Positions 42,919 through 51,852 of a stretch of 64,000 bases of DNA are shown piece by piece. Within the stretch, counting starts at the first letter, position 1. The number at the start of each line of letters is the position of its first letter. This DNA is from Engelhardtia mirabilis (GTDB lineage Bacteria > Planctomycetota > UBA1135 > GCA-002686595): positions 5,952,001-6,016,000 of the forward strand of contig CP036296.1 of NCBI GenBank assembly GCA_007751255.1, written 5' to 3'. The translations under genes and the position numbers were made by a program. Under the pieces are notes generated by a model, which saw only the letters and a program-made list of their open reading frames with translations, was not told the DNA's origin and searched no databases.

Positions 42919-44559
42919 ATGCTCTCACTCGCCGCCGCGCTCGCCCTGGCCCCGACCCTGGCCCAGCTGTCCCCGCCCGAGCTGACCTGCTCCGCTCCCT
43001 GGCTGGGCGAGGCGCTCTGGGTCCGCCTGGACGGACTCCAGGTCGGGCAGCCCGCCACCATCTGGGCCGCGGCCCGGTCCGCTTCGGTCCCGACGCCGAT
43101 CGGCACTTTGGAGCTCGACCTCGCGACGGCGCTGCCCCTGGTCACCGCCTATCCCCGGGGCGACGGCGGGTTCGAGGTGCCCTTCCTGCTGCCTCCGGAT
43201 CCCGCGCTGGCCGAGGCCGAGTTGCACCTGCAGGCCCTGGCCCTGTCGACCCAGGTTGCCGAGGGCGCGCTGCTCTCGGAGGCCGTCCACCTGCGCCTGC
43301 TCGGCAGCCGCGTGGTGGTGGAGCAGGTTCGCCGTCTCGAGTTCGGCGGCCCCACCGAAAGGCGCCTCTCCGTGCGCTCGGCGGTGGATCTCCAGCCGAC
43401 CTTCGAGCTGCCGATCGCGGGCACGCCGGTGATGGACCGTGGCCTGCACCTGTCCCCCGACGCACGCTTCGCCGCCTTCCGCTACGGCGACACCAAGGGG
43501 CACCCCGGGTACTACCCGGACTCGGGTGGCGTCGTGCGCTTCGACCACATGTTCGGCGCTTCGATGGCCGAGGACCCGCTGATGACCCGGGGCGAGTGGG
43601 TCGAGGCCCCCTGGGGCGAGGCGTGGCTGGTCTACGGCAACGACCCAGCGATCGGCGTGGGCTGGGACCTGTTCTCGCTGCCCTACGACCCGGCCCTGCC
43701 CCCGACGCCCCTGGGGATCGGCGGCGGCATCGGACCGATGGTGGCCGACCTGGCCGACGACGCGGCCTGGATCCCCGACACCCCGGCGGCCTCGGGCGCT
43801 CCGCGCATGAAGCGCGTCTCGCTCACGACTGGCGCGACCCTGACCAGCGTGGTCGCGGGTTCGCCCAATCAGACGGTGCTGGAGTGGGCGACCCAGGACG
43901 GCCAACGCCTGTTCGTGGCCTCGACGGCCGGCGTCTCCATGCCCGGCGAAGTCCACGGCGAGCTGGCCTGGGTCGACTGGGCCAGCTCGACCGCGCCCAC
44001 CGGCGTGCTCGTCCTGGGCGACCAGGAGACCCGCTACGACGGACGGCTGTCGCTGACCGGCGACCTGCTCTTCTGGGGTTGGGGCAACCCCGGCTTCCCG
44101 GCCATCTTCCTGAACGGGTACCTACTGGACACGGCCAGCCCCAGCCTGCCCCTGGACGTGTCCAGTCAGCTGTACCTGCCGAACTCCCCCACCACCGTCG
44201 CCGACCTGGGCGCCACCGTCTGGCTGTTCGACGCTTGCTGCGACGACCCGCCCGACGGCGACGGCCCCGCGACCCTGTGGCTTCTGAACCCGCTGACGGG
44301 GACACTCATTCCGCCCGGGGGCCAGCCGTTCTCGATCTACACAGTCCAGAGCGGCACGTACGGCCAGTACGTGTCGATGGCGGCGATCGACGACTTCACC
44401 GGCGTGGAGCTGATCTTCGGCGGCTCGTCCCTGGCGTACATCCCCTTCAGCTTCGTGCCCGAAAACATCCTGCGCTACGACCCGTTCACGGGGGCCAAGC
44501 AGGAGGTCTCGACGGAGCTGTGGGCGAACCTCTGGATGGGTTCGGTCTCGGCGCCCTGA
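42919..44559 (+). CDS. Exported protein of unknown function, propeller-like
   Basis: A 546-aa protein with a short signal peptide (MLSLAAALALAPTLAQ). The ribosome-binding site AAAGGAGG lies 5 nt before the ATG and is the strongest in the window. The first 130 residues resemble an immunoglobulin-like beta domain similar in style to the planctomycete C-terminal modules (WVRLDGLQVGQPATIWAA...). The rest repeats strand-rich segments with LSPDARFAAFRYG, suggesting a beta-propeller. Cys pairs (CCDD) point to an oxidising compartment. I recognise no named family and assign no role. Confidence 0.75.
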   Translation: MLSLAAALALAPTLAQLSPPELTCSAPWLGEALWVRLDGLQVGQPATIWAAARSASVPTPIGTLELDLATALPLVTAYPRGDGGFEVPFLLPPDPALAEAELHLQALALSTQVAEGALLSEAVHLRLLGSRVVVEQVRRLEFGGPTERRLSVRSAVDLQPTFELPIAGTPVMDRGLHLSPDARFAAFRYGDTKGHPGYYPDSGGVVRFDHMFGASMAEDPLMTRGEWVEAPWGEAWLVYGNDPAIGVGWDLFSLPYDPALPPTPLGIGGGIGPMVADLADDAAWIPDTPAASGAPRMKRVSLTTGATLTSVVAGSPNQTVLEWATQDGQRLFVASTAGVSMPGEVHGELAWVDWASSTAPTGVLVLGDQETRYDGRLSLTGDLLFWGWGNPGFPAIFLNGYLLDTASPSLPLDVSSQLYLPNSPTTVADLGATVWLFDACCDDPPDGDGPATLWLLNPLTGTLIPPGGQPFSIYTVQSGTYGQYVSMAAIDDFTGVELIFGGSSLAYIPFSFVPENILRYDPFTGAKQEVSTELWANLWMGSVSAP

Positions 44560-44593
44560 GGCGCGCGGGGTCGGGAGCGGCAGCCGGGCTCGG

Positions 44594-45439
44594 TCAGTCG
44601 CGACGAGCGCGTGGCACCGGTTGGCAGCGTCGGCACAGGTGCGTGCCGCGCTGGCCGACGACGATCTTCTCGATCGTGCGGCCGCAGGTCCTGCAGGGCA
44701 GCCCGTCGCGGCCGTAGACCAGGAACTGGTGCTGGTAGGAGCCCGGCTGGCCCTCGGGCGTCCGGTAGAAGGCGTCGAACGAGGACCCCTCCCGTTCGAT
44801 GGCCTCGGCCAGGGTGGCGCGGATCTCACCGTGGAGCTGGGCCGCCTTGGCGCGCGGGACGCGGTCCGAGCGGCGCAGGGGGTGCAGCCCCGAGCGGTGC
44901 AGGGCCTCGTCCACGTAGATGTTCCCCAGCCCGGCGAGGAAAGACTGGTCCAGGAGCAGGGGCTTCAGCATCCGCCGGCGGCGGCGCAGCTCGGCGGCGA
45001 ACCAGTCGACCGTGAACTCGTCTCCCATGGGTTCGGGACCCAGGGGCGCGAGCACGTCGGCGGGCTCCGCGCCCCAGACCAGCCGCCCGAACTTGCGCAC
45101 GTCGATGAAGTGGAAGACGCGGCCATCGTCCAGGGGCAGGGCCACCTGGCCGTGGGCTCCCGCGTCCCAGGCCGGGTCTTCCACGTGCATGCGCCCGGTC
45201 ATGCGGAGGTGGCCGACGATGCAACCGGCGGGTGCGCCCGCGCGCTCGAGGTCGAAGATCAGGTACTTGGCGCGGCGCCAGACGCGGGCGACGGTCGCGC
45301 CGGCCACCCGGCGACGAAAACGCGCCACGTCGCCGCCGACGGTCGGCTTCCAACGCACCCGCGCGCCCTCGATCCGACGCCCCTCGAGCTTGGGGCGGAT
45401 CAGGCGCGCGACGGTTTCGACTTCGGGGAGTTCGGGCAC
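44594..45439 (-). CDS. mutM: Formamidopyrimidine-DNA glycosylase
   Basis: A 281-aa Fpg protein with every key feature: catalytic N-terminal PELPEVETV (Pro2, Glu3), the Lys of RRAKYLIFDL, the H2TH region LAGLGNIYVDEALHRSGLHP, and a C-terminal zinc finger (CRTCGRTIEKIVVGQRGTHLCRRC). It removes 8-oxoguanine and ring-opened purines and nicks the abasic site. It converges on the exported-protein gene at 44559 with only 34 nt between. Its promoter must lie in or beyond the large palindrome B2 (45455-45595) that begins 15 nt upstream of the start. Confidence 0.97.
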   Translation of the reverse strand: MPELPEVETVARLIRPKLEGRRIEGARVRWKPTVGGDVARFRRRVAGATVARVWRRAKYLIFDLERAGAPAGCIVGHLRMTGRMHVEDPAWDAGAHGQVALPLDDGRVFHFIDVRKFGRLVWGAEPADVLAPLGPEPMGDEFTVDWFAAELRRRRRMLKPLLLDQSFLAGLGNIYVDEALHRSGLHPLRRSDRVPRAKAAQLHGEIRATLAEAIEREGSSFDAFYRTPEGQPGSYQHQFLVYGRDGLPCRTCGRTIEKIVVGQRGTHLCRRCQPVPRARRD

Positions 45440-45454
45440 GGTGGCGTTGGGAGA

Positions 45455-45595
45455 GGACGTGCGGCGGCGGGACGTACGGTGGCGGGATCATTCGCCCCAC
45501 CGGGGGCGGTCGGCGTCGCCGCCCTTGGCGGCGACGCCGACCGCCCCCGGTGGGGCGAATGATCCCGCCACCGTACGTCCCGCCGCCGCACGTCC
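45455..45595. repeat. Long palindromic element B2 (69-bp perfect arms)
   Basis: Arms 45455-45523 and 45527-45595 are exact inverse copies over 69 bp, with the 3-nt loop CTT. The outer part includes GGGACGTACGGTGGCGGGAT, shared with B1, and then a locus-specific centre (CCACCGGGGGCGGTCGGCG...). It lies between the VOC gene and mutM, both on the minus strand, immediately 5' of mutM. A transcript of it would form one of the longest perfect hairpins possible in so short a space. Confidence 0.95.
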
Positions 45596-45619
45596 ACGAG
45601 GACACCTCGCCGCGTGGGC

Positions 45620-46006
45620 TCAAGGCTGGTAGAGGCCCATCACCGCGCCCGCCGGGTCGCGGATCACGGCGTACCGCGCCTCGCCCATCGACTTGGGCCC
45701 GACCACCAACTCGCCGCCCCGCTCCTTGCAGGCGGCCAGGCTCGCGTCGAGGTCCGGAATGATCGTGTACAGGATCCACTGGGCCGGCATGCCCGCATTC
45801 GCCCCCTGGGCGTGACACACCCCGGCGGTCGGGTTGCCGGCCGAGTCGTTCATGTTGAAGTCCGAGTAGTCCTCCACCGGGACCGCCTCCGGGCTCCAAC
45901 CGAGAACGGCCGCGTAGAAGTCTCGCACGGCCTCGGTCTGCTCCGGCGGAACAGTGAGGTCGTGCCAACCGATGGTGCCCATCACCGGGCCTTGCGAGTC
46001 GCTCAT
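45620..46006 (-). CDS. VOC-family protein (glyoxalase/bleomycin-resistance fold)
   Basis: A 128-aa single VOC domain with two beta-alpha-beta-beta-beta units: GTIGWHDLTVPPEQTEAVRDFYAAVLGW and ILYTIIPDLDASLAACKERGGELVVGPK, ending RDPAGAVMGLYQP. The His in GWHDL and the late Glu/Asp positions could bind a metal. Substrate unknown; members include isomerases, dioxygenases and drug-binding proteins. It is divergent from the cardiolipin synthase gene with only 21 nt between starts, and its downstream side is the palindrome B2, which may stop its transcript before mutM. Confidence 0.9.
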   Translation of the reverse strand: MSDSQGPVMGTIGWHDLTVPPEQTEAVRDFYAAVLGWSPEAVPVEDYSDFNMNDSAGNPTAGVCHAQGANAGMPAQWILYTIIPDLDASLAACKERGGELVVGPKSMGEARYAVIRDPAGAVMGLYQP

Positions 46007-46027
46007 GCCGGTACGTTACCCTCCGGC

Positions 46028-47485
46028 GTGCTCGCAGATCTCGCACCGCTCGCAAGCTGGCTCTTCGGAGCCGCCGTGACCGTCTTCAGCGGGCTCACAG
46101 CCCTGCACGCCCTGTTCCGCAAGCGCTCGCCCCGCAACGCGTCGGCCTGGGTCGGGATCTGCATCGTGTTCCCCCTCTTCGGGGCGCTGACCTACTGGCT
46201 CCTGGCCCAGAACCGGATCTTCTACCGGGCCAAGCGGCTGCGCAGGCGCTGGCCCAGCCGCGCGACCCTCGACGCGAGCGTCGCCGCGGAGCGTGGCGAC
46301 CTCGAGGCCGTGGCGCGCTCGGACGAGGAGCTGAGCCAGATGGCCGAGATCGAGCGGGTCGGCAACGCGGCCACGGGCATGCCCCTGGTGCCGGGCAACC
46401 GCGTCACTCCGCTCGAGAACGGAGAGGCCTGCTATACGCGGATGATCGAGCGCATCGACGCCGCGCGCGAGAGCATCTTCCTCGAGACCTACCTCTTCGA
46501 CGGACCGCGCGTGGAAGCACAGTTCGGCGCCGCCCTCTCGCGCGCCGCCGAGCGAGGCGTGGACGTGCGCGTGCTGCTCGATGGACTCGGCGCCCTGGTC
46601 GACAAGGGCACGACGCGCAAGCTGCTGATCTCCCGCGGCGTGCGCGTCGAGTCGTTCCTGCAGCCGTCGTTCACCGGTCGGGGCTTGCACCTGAACCTGC
46701 GCAACCACCGCAAGATCCTCACCATCGACGGCGAGTTCGGCTTCACCGGCGGGATGAACCTGCGCGACGTGAACCTGAAGTCCGGCGACGACGACGGTTG
46801 GCGCGTGCGCGACCTGCACTTCGAGCTGGAGGGACAGATCGTGCGCGGCCTGGAGGACGTGTTCCTGGAGGATTGGCAGTTCGCCACCGGCGAGGAGCAA
46901 CCGCTGCGCCGCCGCCCCGAGGCCGCCCCCGCCGGCCGGGCCCTGTGCCGCGCCGTGCCCGACGGCCCCAACGAGGACTTCGAGTCCTTCAAGTGGATCC
47001 TGATCGGCGCCATCGGCTCGGCGCGCACGCGGGTGCGTCTGGTGTCGCCCTACTTCATCCCCACCGAGGACCTGGAGACGGCCCTGGTCGCCGCCAGTCT
47101 GCGGGGCGTCGAGGTCCAGGTCCTGATCCCCGAGACGGTCGACCACAAGGTGACCCAGTGGGCCACGCGCGCGATGGTCTGGCAGATGCTGCAGCGTGGG
47201 GTCGAGGTGCGCCTGCAGCCCGGACCCTTCGCGCACACCAAGCTGGTGTTGATCGACGAGATCGTCTCGATCGTCGGTAGCGCCAACATGGACCCGCGCA
47301 GCCTGCGCCTGAACTTCGAGTTCAACCTGGTCGTCCACGATGCCGAACTGGCCGGCCAGTTGAACGCCCTGTTCGAGCGCGACTGGGAGCCGGCCGAGCC
47401 CCTGACCCTGTCCGAGTTGACCGAGGCCCCCTTCTGGAAGCGCTTCAGGGACAACGTCGCCCGCCTGGGCGCGCCCTATCTCTGA
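46028..47485 (+). CDS. cls: Cardiolipin synthase
   Basis: A 485-aa phospholipase-D superfamily enzyme. Two N-terminal membrane segments (about residues 5-25 and 38-60) precede two HKD motifs: NHRKILTIDGEFGFTGGMN and HTKLVLIDEIVSIVGSANMD. Size and layout match bacterial Cls, which makes cardiolipin from two phosphatidylglycerols at the inner membrane. GTG 46028 was chosen as the start because it opens directly onto the first helix (LADLAPLASWLFG); the open frame upstream overlaps the VOC gene on the other strand. Confidence 0.94.
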   Translation: MLADLAPLASWLFGAAVTVFSGLTALHALFRKRSPRNASAWVGICIVFPLFGALTYWLLAQNRIFYRAKRLRRRWPSRATLDASVAAERGDLEAVARSDEELSQMAEIERVGNAATGMPLVPGNRVTPLENGEACYTRMIERIDAARESIFLETYLFDGPRVEAQFGAALSRAAERGVDVRVLLDGLGALVDKGTTRKLLISRGVRVESFLQPSFTGRGLHLNLRNHRKILTIDGEFGFTGGMNLRDVNLKSGDDDGWRVRDLHFELEGQIVRGLEDVFLEDWQFATGEEQPLRRRPEAAPAGRALCRAVPDGPNEDFESFKWILIGAIGSARTRVRLVSPYFIPTEDLETALVAASLRGVEVQVLIPETVDHKVTQWATRAMVWQMLQRGVEVRLQPGPFAHTKLVLIDEIVSIVGSANMDPRSLRLNFEFNLVVHDAELAGQLNALFERDWEPAEPLTLSELTEAPFWKRFRDNVARLGAPYL

Positions 47486-47562
47486 CGGGCGGCCCCGTCG
47501 CCGCTACACTCGCGCCCCCCCTGCGACTCGCGCAACGTCCCAGTCCCTCCCCGATCCCAACG

Positions 47563-48972
47563 ATGGCCAACTACCGCACCGCGCCGGCTTCGATCACCGG
47601 CATGCCGAAGGGCATCCCGTACATCCTCGGCAACGAACTCGCCGAGCGATTCAGCTTCTACGGGATGAAGGCCATCCTGACGGTCTACATGACCAAGCAC
47701 CTCATGGATGCGGCCGGCCAGCCGGACTTCATGGGGGACGAGGAAGCCAAGAGCGTCTACCACCTGTTCACGGCCGCGGCCTACTTCTTCCCGATCCTCG
47801 GGTCGCTGCTGGCCGACGTGCTGCTCGGCAAGTACCGCACGATCCTGGTGCTCTCGCTCGGCTACTGCATCGGCCACGCCTTCCTGGCCATGGGCGACAC
47901 GGGCGCGGGCGCCGCGCTGCTCAGTCCACGGGGCTGGCTGTTCCTCGGCATGGCCTTCATCGCCGTCGGTGCCGGGGGCATCAAGCCCTGCGTGTCGGCG
48001 CACCTCGGTGACCAGTTCGGTCCCAAGAACAGCGGGCTGATCTCCAAGGTCTTCGCCTGGTGGTACTTCTCGATCAACGTGGGTGCGGCGACCAGCACGC
48101 TGCTCACGCCCTGGCTGCTCGAGAACAAGGGCGCCTGGGCCGCCTTCGGCCTGCCTGGCGTTTTGATGGCCCTGGCGACGCTGACCTTCTGGATCGGTCG
48201 CAACAAGTTCGTCCACATCCAGCCCGCCGGCTGGAAGAAGTTCAAGGAGGAGTCCTTCAGCCCCGACGGCCTGCGGTCGCTCAAGAACCTGACGCCCCTG
48301 TTCCTGATCTTCATCCCGATGTTCTGGGCGATCTTCGACCAGACCGGGTCGGCCTGGGTCATCCAAGCCGAGTACATGGATCGCCACTTCCTCGGGGTCG
48401 AGTGGCTGGAGAGTCAGATCCAAGCAGCGAACCCGATCATGATCCTGCTGCTGATCCCGACCTTCACCTATGCCATCTATCCGGCGATGGGGCGCTTCTT
48501 CGAGCCCACGCCCCTGCGTCGCATCGGCATTGGCCTGTTCCTGACCGCCGCGGCCTTCGGCCTGACGGGAATGCTCCAGGCGCAGATCGACGCGGGCGGC
48601 GAGCCCAACATCGGCTGGCAGCTCGTGGCCTATCTGCTCTTGACCTCGGGCGAGGTTCTGGTCTCGATCACCAGCCTCGAGTTCGCCTACACCCAGGCGC
48701 CGCGCAAGATGAAGTCCTTCATCATGGGCGTGTACTTCCTGGGGGTCTCCTTCGGCAACCTGTTCACCTCCGGCGTGAACCAGCTGATGACCGGTGACGA
48801 TCCGATGCTGACCCTGGACGGCGCGGACTACTACTGGTTCTTCACCGGCCTGATGCTCGTCGTGGCCGTCATCTACGTGGTCTTCGCCAAGACCTACAAG
48901 GGCTCGACCTTCGTGCAGGAAGCCATGACCCCCCTGGAGGCGGGTGAGACCGAGGGCGACCTGAAGGAGTAG
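47563..48972 (+). CDS. POT-family proton-coupled oligopeptide transporter
   Basis: A 469-aa MFS protein of the POT/PTR2 family with about 12 to 14 membrane segments. The proton-coupling ExxER motif is in NELAERFSFYGM, followed by the FTAAAYFFPILGSLLAD motif and GAGGIKPCVSAHLGDQF, with FFSINVGA-type sequence WYFSINVGA. It imports di- and tripeptides with protons. It follows cls by 77 nt on the same strand. A short hairpin just past its stop is the only terminator candidate. Confidence 0.94.
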   Translation: MANYRTAPASITGMPKGIPYILGNELAERFSFYGMKAILTVYMTKHLMDAAGQPDFMGDEEAKSVYHLFTAAAYFFPILGSLLADVLLGKYRTILVLSLGYCIGHAFLAMGDTGAGAALLSPRGWLFLGMAFIAVGAGGIKPCVSAHLGDQFGPKNSGLISKVFAWWYFSINVGAATSTLLTPWLLENKGAWAAFGLPGVLMALATLTFWIGRNKFVHIQPAGWKKFKEESFSPDGLRSLKNLTPLFLIFIPMFWAIFDQTGSAWVIQAEYMDRHFLGVEWLESQIQAANPIMILLLIPTFTYAIYPAMGRFFEPTPLRRIGIGLFLTAAAFGLTGMLQAQIDAGGEPNIGWQLVAYLLLTSGEVLVSITSLEFAYTQAPRKMKSFIMGVYFLGVSFGNLFTSGVNQLMTGDDPMLTLDGADYYWFFTGLMLVVAVIYVVFAKTYKGSTFVQEAMTPLEAGETEGDLKE

Positions 48973-48993
48973 CGCCACTTGCGGCGATGGCGC
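48972..48993. terminator. Weak hairpin at a convergent junction
   Basis: GCGCCA (48972-48977) and TGGCGC (48988-48993) form a 6-bp stem with a 10-nt loop right at the stop of the POT gene, 20 nt before the end of the DUF2878 gene on the other strand. This is a weak but well-placed candidate. Confidence 0.35.
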
Positions 48994-49012
48994 GGCCCGG
49001 GGCCCCTGGTAC

Positions 49013-49594
49013 TCAGGTGGCCTCGGGCCGCACGCCGTTCGGGGGCGGCCCGTCGTTGCCGTCGCTGGACACGGCCTCGGGCAGGAGCCGCTCGGTCGCG
49101 AGCAGCAGCAGCGGCATGGCGACGGCCCACACGACCGTGATCGCGATCAGGCTCGCCGCCATATCGTCGCCGAATTGCAGCGCACCCAGGCGTACGCCGG
49201 CGAAGTAGGTGGTCGGTCCACCGAGCGCTCCGAAGAGCAGCCCCACGATGTAGCGGCGCCGCATCCAGCCCAGGGCGTGGCCCAGGCTCGGCGCGAAATT
49301 GGCCCACAGGGCCACCATCCACAGGGGCAGGGGGCCGACGAAGGGTGCGTCGGTGGCGTCGAACCGCAACAGGCCCCCGGCCGCGAGGCCGCCGTCGAGC
49401 ACCAGCCCGAGCAGGGCGGCGAACAGCACAAGGCCCAGCTCGCCACGGCGGCGCGTGAAGGCCAGGTGCACCACGATCAGTGCCGCGACCACCGCGGGCC
49501 CGAGCAGCGGGCGCTCCTGCGCCGCGCCCAGCACGCAGGCCCACCAGCCGAGCTGGAAGGCCAGGAAGTTCGCCAGCTTGCCGAAGGTCGCCAT
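49013..49594 (-). CDS. DUF2878 membrane protein
   Basis: A 193-aa membrane protein with about five hydrophobic segments and the conserved start FGKLANFLAFQLGWWACVLGAA, typical of DUF2878. This family is usually encoded beside cyclopropane-fatty-acid synthase, DUF1365 and a flavin amine oxidase, exactly as here, but its activity is unknown. Its ATG follows the CFA synthase stop with no gap. The C-terminal about 25 residues are a polar tail. Confidence 0.85.
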   Translation of the reverse strand: MATFGKLANFLAFQLGWWACVLGAAQERPLLGPAVVAALIVVHLAFTRRRGELGLVLFAALLGLVLDGGLAAGGLLRFDATDAPFVGPLPLWMVALWANFAPSLGHALGWMRRRYIVGLLFGALGGPTTYFAGVRLGALQFGDDMAASLIAITVVWAVAMPLLLLATERLLPEAVSSDGNDGPPPNGVRPEAT

Positions 49595-50959
49595 CTACGG
49601 CCGCGCTACCGAGGCGGTGCGGATCGGAGGACGGCGGTCCAGGGGCTTGGCGAAGACCAGTTGCACGTCCTGGATCACGCGCTCCATGAAGCCGCCCTGG
49701 GAGTAGGCCAGGTACCACTGCCACAGGCGTTGGAACTCGTCGTCGTAGCCGAGCTCGCGCAGGCCATCCGCGTGCGCGGCGAAGTTCGCGCGCCAGTCGG
49801 CGAGGGTCCGCGCGTAGTGCGGCGTGAGGTCTTCGAGGTGCGCGAGCCGTAGATCCGAGGAACTCGCCATGGCGTCGACCAGGGCCGTCACCGAGGGAAT
49901 GCAGCAGCCCGGGAAGATGTGACGCTTGATGAAGTCGACCTCGCGTCGGGCCTGGTCGTAGAGCTGGTCGGCGATCGTGATCGCCTGGACCAGGGCCAGG
50001 CCGTCGGGGGCGAGCAGGCGCGAGATGGCGCCCAGGTAGGTCGGGTACTGGTCGGCGCCGATGGCCTCGACCATCTCGATCGAGACCAGCTTGGTGTAGG
50101 TCCCGGAGAGGTCGCGGTAGTCCTCGAGCAGCACCTCGACCCGATCGGTCAGGCCCGCGCGGCGCATGCGCTCGGTGGCGTGGTCGAACTGGGCCTTGGA
50201 GATGGTCGTGGTGGTGACGCGACAACCGTAGCGGGCGGCGGCGTGCTCCGCGAAGCCGCCCCAACCGGTGCCGATCTCGACCACGTGATCCTCCGGCCCC
50301 AGGTCGAGCTTGCGGCAGATCGCGTCGAGCTTCTCGACCGAGGCCTCGTAGAGGGTCGACTCGGGATAGCGGTAGATGCCCGACGAGTACATCAGCGTCG
50401 GGTCGAGCATGCGCTCGTAGAGGGCGTTGCCCAGGTCGTAGTGGGCGGCGATGTTGGCCCGCGCGCCGTCGCGGTGGTTGCGGTTGGCCGCGTGGATCAG
50501 ACGCAGCAGGGGCATCGAGAATCGCGCCAGGCCGCCCTCCAAGCCTTCGAGGGCCTGGCGGTTGCGCGCGAAGATGCGAACCAGGCCGACCAGGTCCTCG
50601 CAGCGCCAGTGACCGCGCCCGTAGGCCTCGCCCACGCCGACGGAGCCGCGCAGGGCCACCGCCCAGTAGAAGTCAGGGTCGAGCACCTCGACCCGCACCC
50701 GCGGTGCGTCGTCGCTGATCGAGCCGAACAGCCGCACGCCGAGGGCGTCGACCAGCTCGACCTGGCCCCAGGTGAGGGCTTCCAAGCGGCCCACGACCGC
50801 GCGGCGCAACAAGGCCGTCAGCCCCTTCGATCGAGCCAACTCGCCGGCCGCAGTTGCAGCGGCCGGCTCGTCCGCGATCGGCACAGGCCTCGCGACCGGG
50901 CGCACGGGGGTCGAGCCGTGGCGGCGACGGGTGAGGTCCGTGGTCGTGGGGCGGGGCAT
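49595..50959 (-). CDS. cfa: Cyclopropane-fatty-acyl-phospholipid synthase
   Basis: A 454-aa SAM-dependent enzyme. An N-terminal Arg/Pro-rich tail precedes the CFA N-domain; the catalytic part has HYDLGNALYERMLDPTLMYSSGIY, the SAM loop VEIGTGWGGFAEHAA, TTTISKAQFDHA and FIKRHIFPGCCIPS. It methylates double bonds in phospholipid acyl chains to give cyclopropanes or, with other partners, methylated chains. ATG 50959 was chosen because upstream in-frame sequence overlaps the DUF1365 gene. It lies in a run FAD oxidase - DUF1365 - CFA - DUF2878, a conserved module of oxidative-stress lipid remodelling. Confidence 0.94.
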   Translation of the reverse strand: MPRPTTTDLTRRRHGSTPVRPVARPVPIADEPAAATAAGELARSKGLTALLRRAVVGRLEALTWGQVELVDALGVRLFGSISDDAPRVRVEVLDPDFYWAVALRGSVGVGEAYGRGHWRCEDLVGLVRIFARNRQALEGLEGGLARFSMPLLRLIHAANRNHRDGARANIAAHYDLGNALYERMLDPTLMYSSGIYRYPESTLYEASVEKLDAICRKLDLGPEDHVVEIGTGWGGFAEHAAARYGCRVTTTTISKAQFDHATERMRRAGLTDRVEVLLEDYRDLSGTYTKLVSIEMVEAIGADQYPTYLGAISRLLAPDGLALVQAITIADQLYDQARREVDFIKRHIFPGCCIPSVTALVDAMASSSDLRLAHLEDLTPHYARTLADWRANFAAHADGLRELGYDDEFQRLWQWYLAYSQGGFMERVIQDVQLVFAKPLDRRPPIRTASVARP

Positions 50960-51006
50960 CGGGGATCGGATGGGTTCTGGTGGTGTCTGGCTCCGACCCC
51001 GACCGC

Positions 51007-51852
51007 TCACGTGGTGGAGCCGGGTCGTCCGCGCTCCGGGGTCTTCGTCCGCTTCGACGGATGGATGTAGGTCGGCGTGCGCCGCAGCCACAACCTCAGA
51101 GCTTGAAAGTAGATAGCGCCGTGGACCTGGACCGAGGCCAGGGGCTGTCGGGCCAGGAAGGCACGGAAAGCCGCCGGCGTCAGCTCGCGGCGGCGGGCCG
51201 TCAGGGTTGCGTCGAAGAGCTTCTCGCCGTCCGCGATCCAGTCCTTGCCGCCCCCGCGCTGCACGTCGTCCATGTGGACCGCCAGGTGGTCGCCGGGGAG
51301 CCCGAAAGACCAGCGGTAGTCCACGTCCAGGTCCACGAAGGGCGAGACGTGGAAGTCCTTCGGGAAGGTGAAGCGCGCCGGGCCCCCGCGACCCCCACCG
51401 GCGGCGCGGGCGTCGAGCACGTAGGCGCGCCGCTCGCCCCAGGGCGTGTTGGTGATCTCGGCCACGACCGCGTCCAGGCCCTCGGCGCCGGGCTCGAAGC
51501 AGTAGTAGAAGCTGACCGGGTTGAAGCAGCGGCCCATGACCGCCGGCTGGGTCAACAGGCGCACCGGCCCGGCGGGCCGGCGGCCGAGCTGCGCCTCGAC
51601 GGTGTCGCCGAGCGCCTCGCGCAGGTCCCGGCGCGGATCGCCGTGGTAGTCGCGCCGACGGAAGGAGATCAGGTTGGGCCGCTCGACCGACAGGAGCCGC
51701 GAGCGCCCGCCGACCTCTTCCAGCTCGTCCAGGTCGAGGTAGAGGTAGGTGATCGCGTACTGGAAAGCGTGGGGCCGCGGCGCGAAGCGGCGGTGGCGCA
51801 CCGTGCCGCGGTAGACGCAGCTCGCGAGCTCTGCCTGGACGGCGCCGCTCAC
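51007..51852 (-). CDS. DUF1365 family protein
   Basis: A 281-aa protein with the DUF1365 hallmarks: an N-terminal CVYRGTVRHRRFAPRPHAFQY, the central RLLTQPAVMGRCFNPVSFYYCF, and FTFPKDFHVSPFVDLDVDYRW. The family is almost always next to an amine-oxidase-like flavoprotein and a CFA-type methyltransferase; a role in modifying lipid acyl chains is inferred from this linkage. The GTG start overlaps the stop of the flavoprotein gene (GTGA at 51849-51852), showing translational coupling. Confidence 0.92.
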   Translation of the reverse strand: MSGAVQAELASCVYRGTVRHRRFAPRPHAFQYAITYLYLDLDELEEVGGRSRLLSVERPNLISFRRRDYHGDPRRDLREALGDTVEAQLGRRPAGPVRLLTQPAVMGRCFNPVSFYYCFEPGAEGLDAVVAEITNTPWGERRAYVLDARAAGGGRGGPARFTFPKDFHVSPFVDLDVDYRWSFGLPGDHLAVHMDDVQRGGGKDWIADGEKLFDATLTARRRELTPAAFRAFLARQPLASVQVHGAIYFQALRLWLRRTPTYIHPSKRTKTPERGRPGSTT

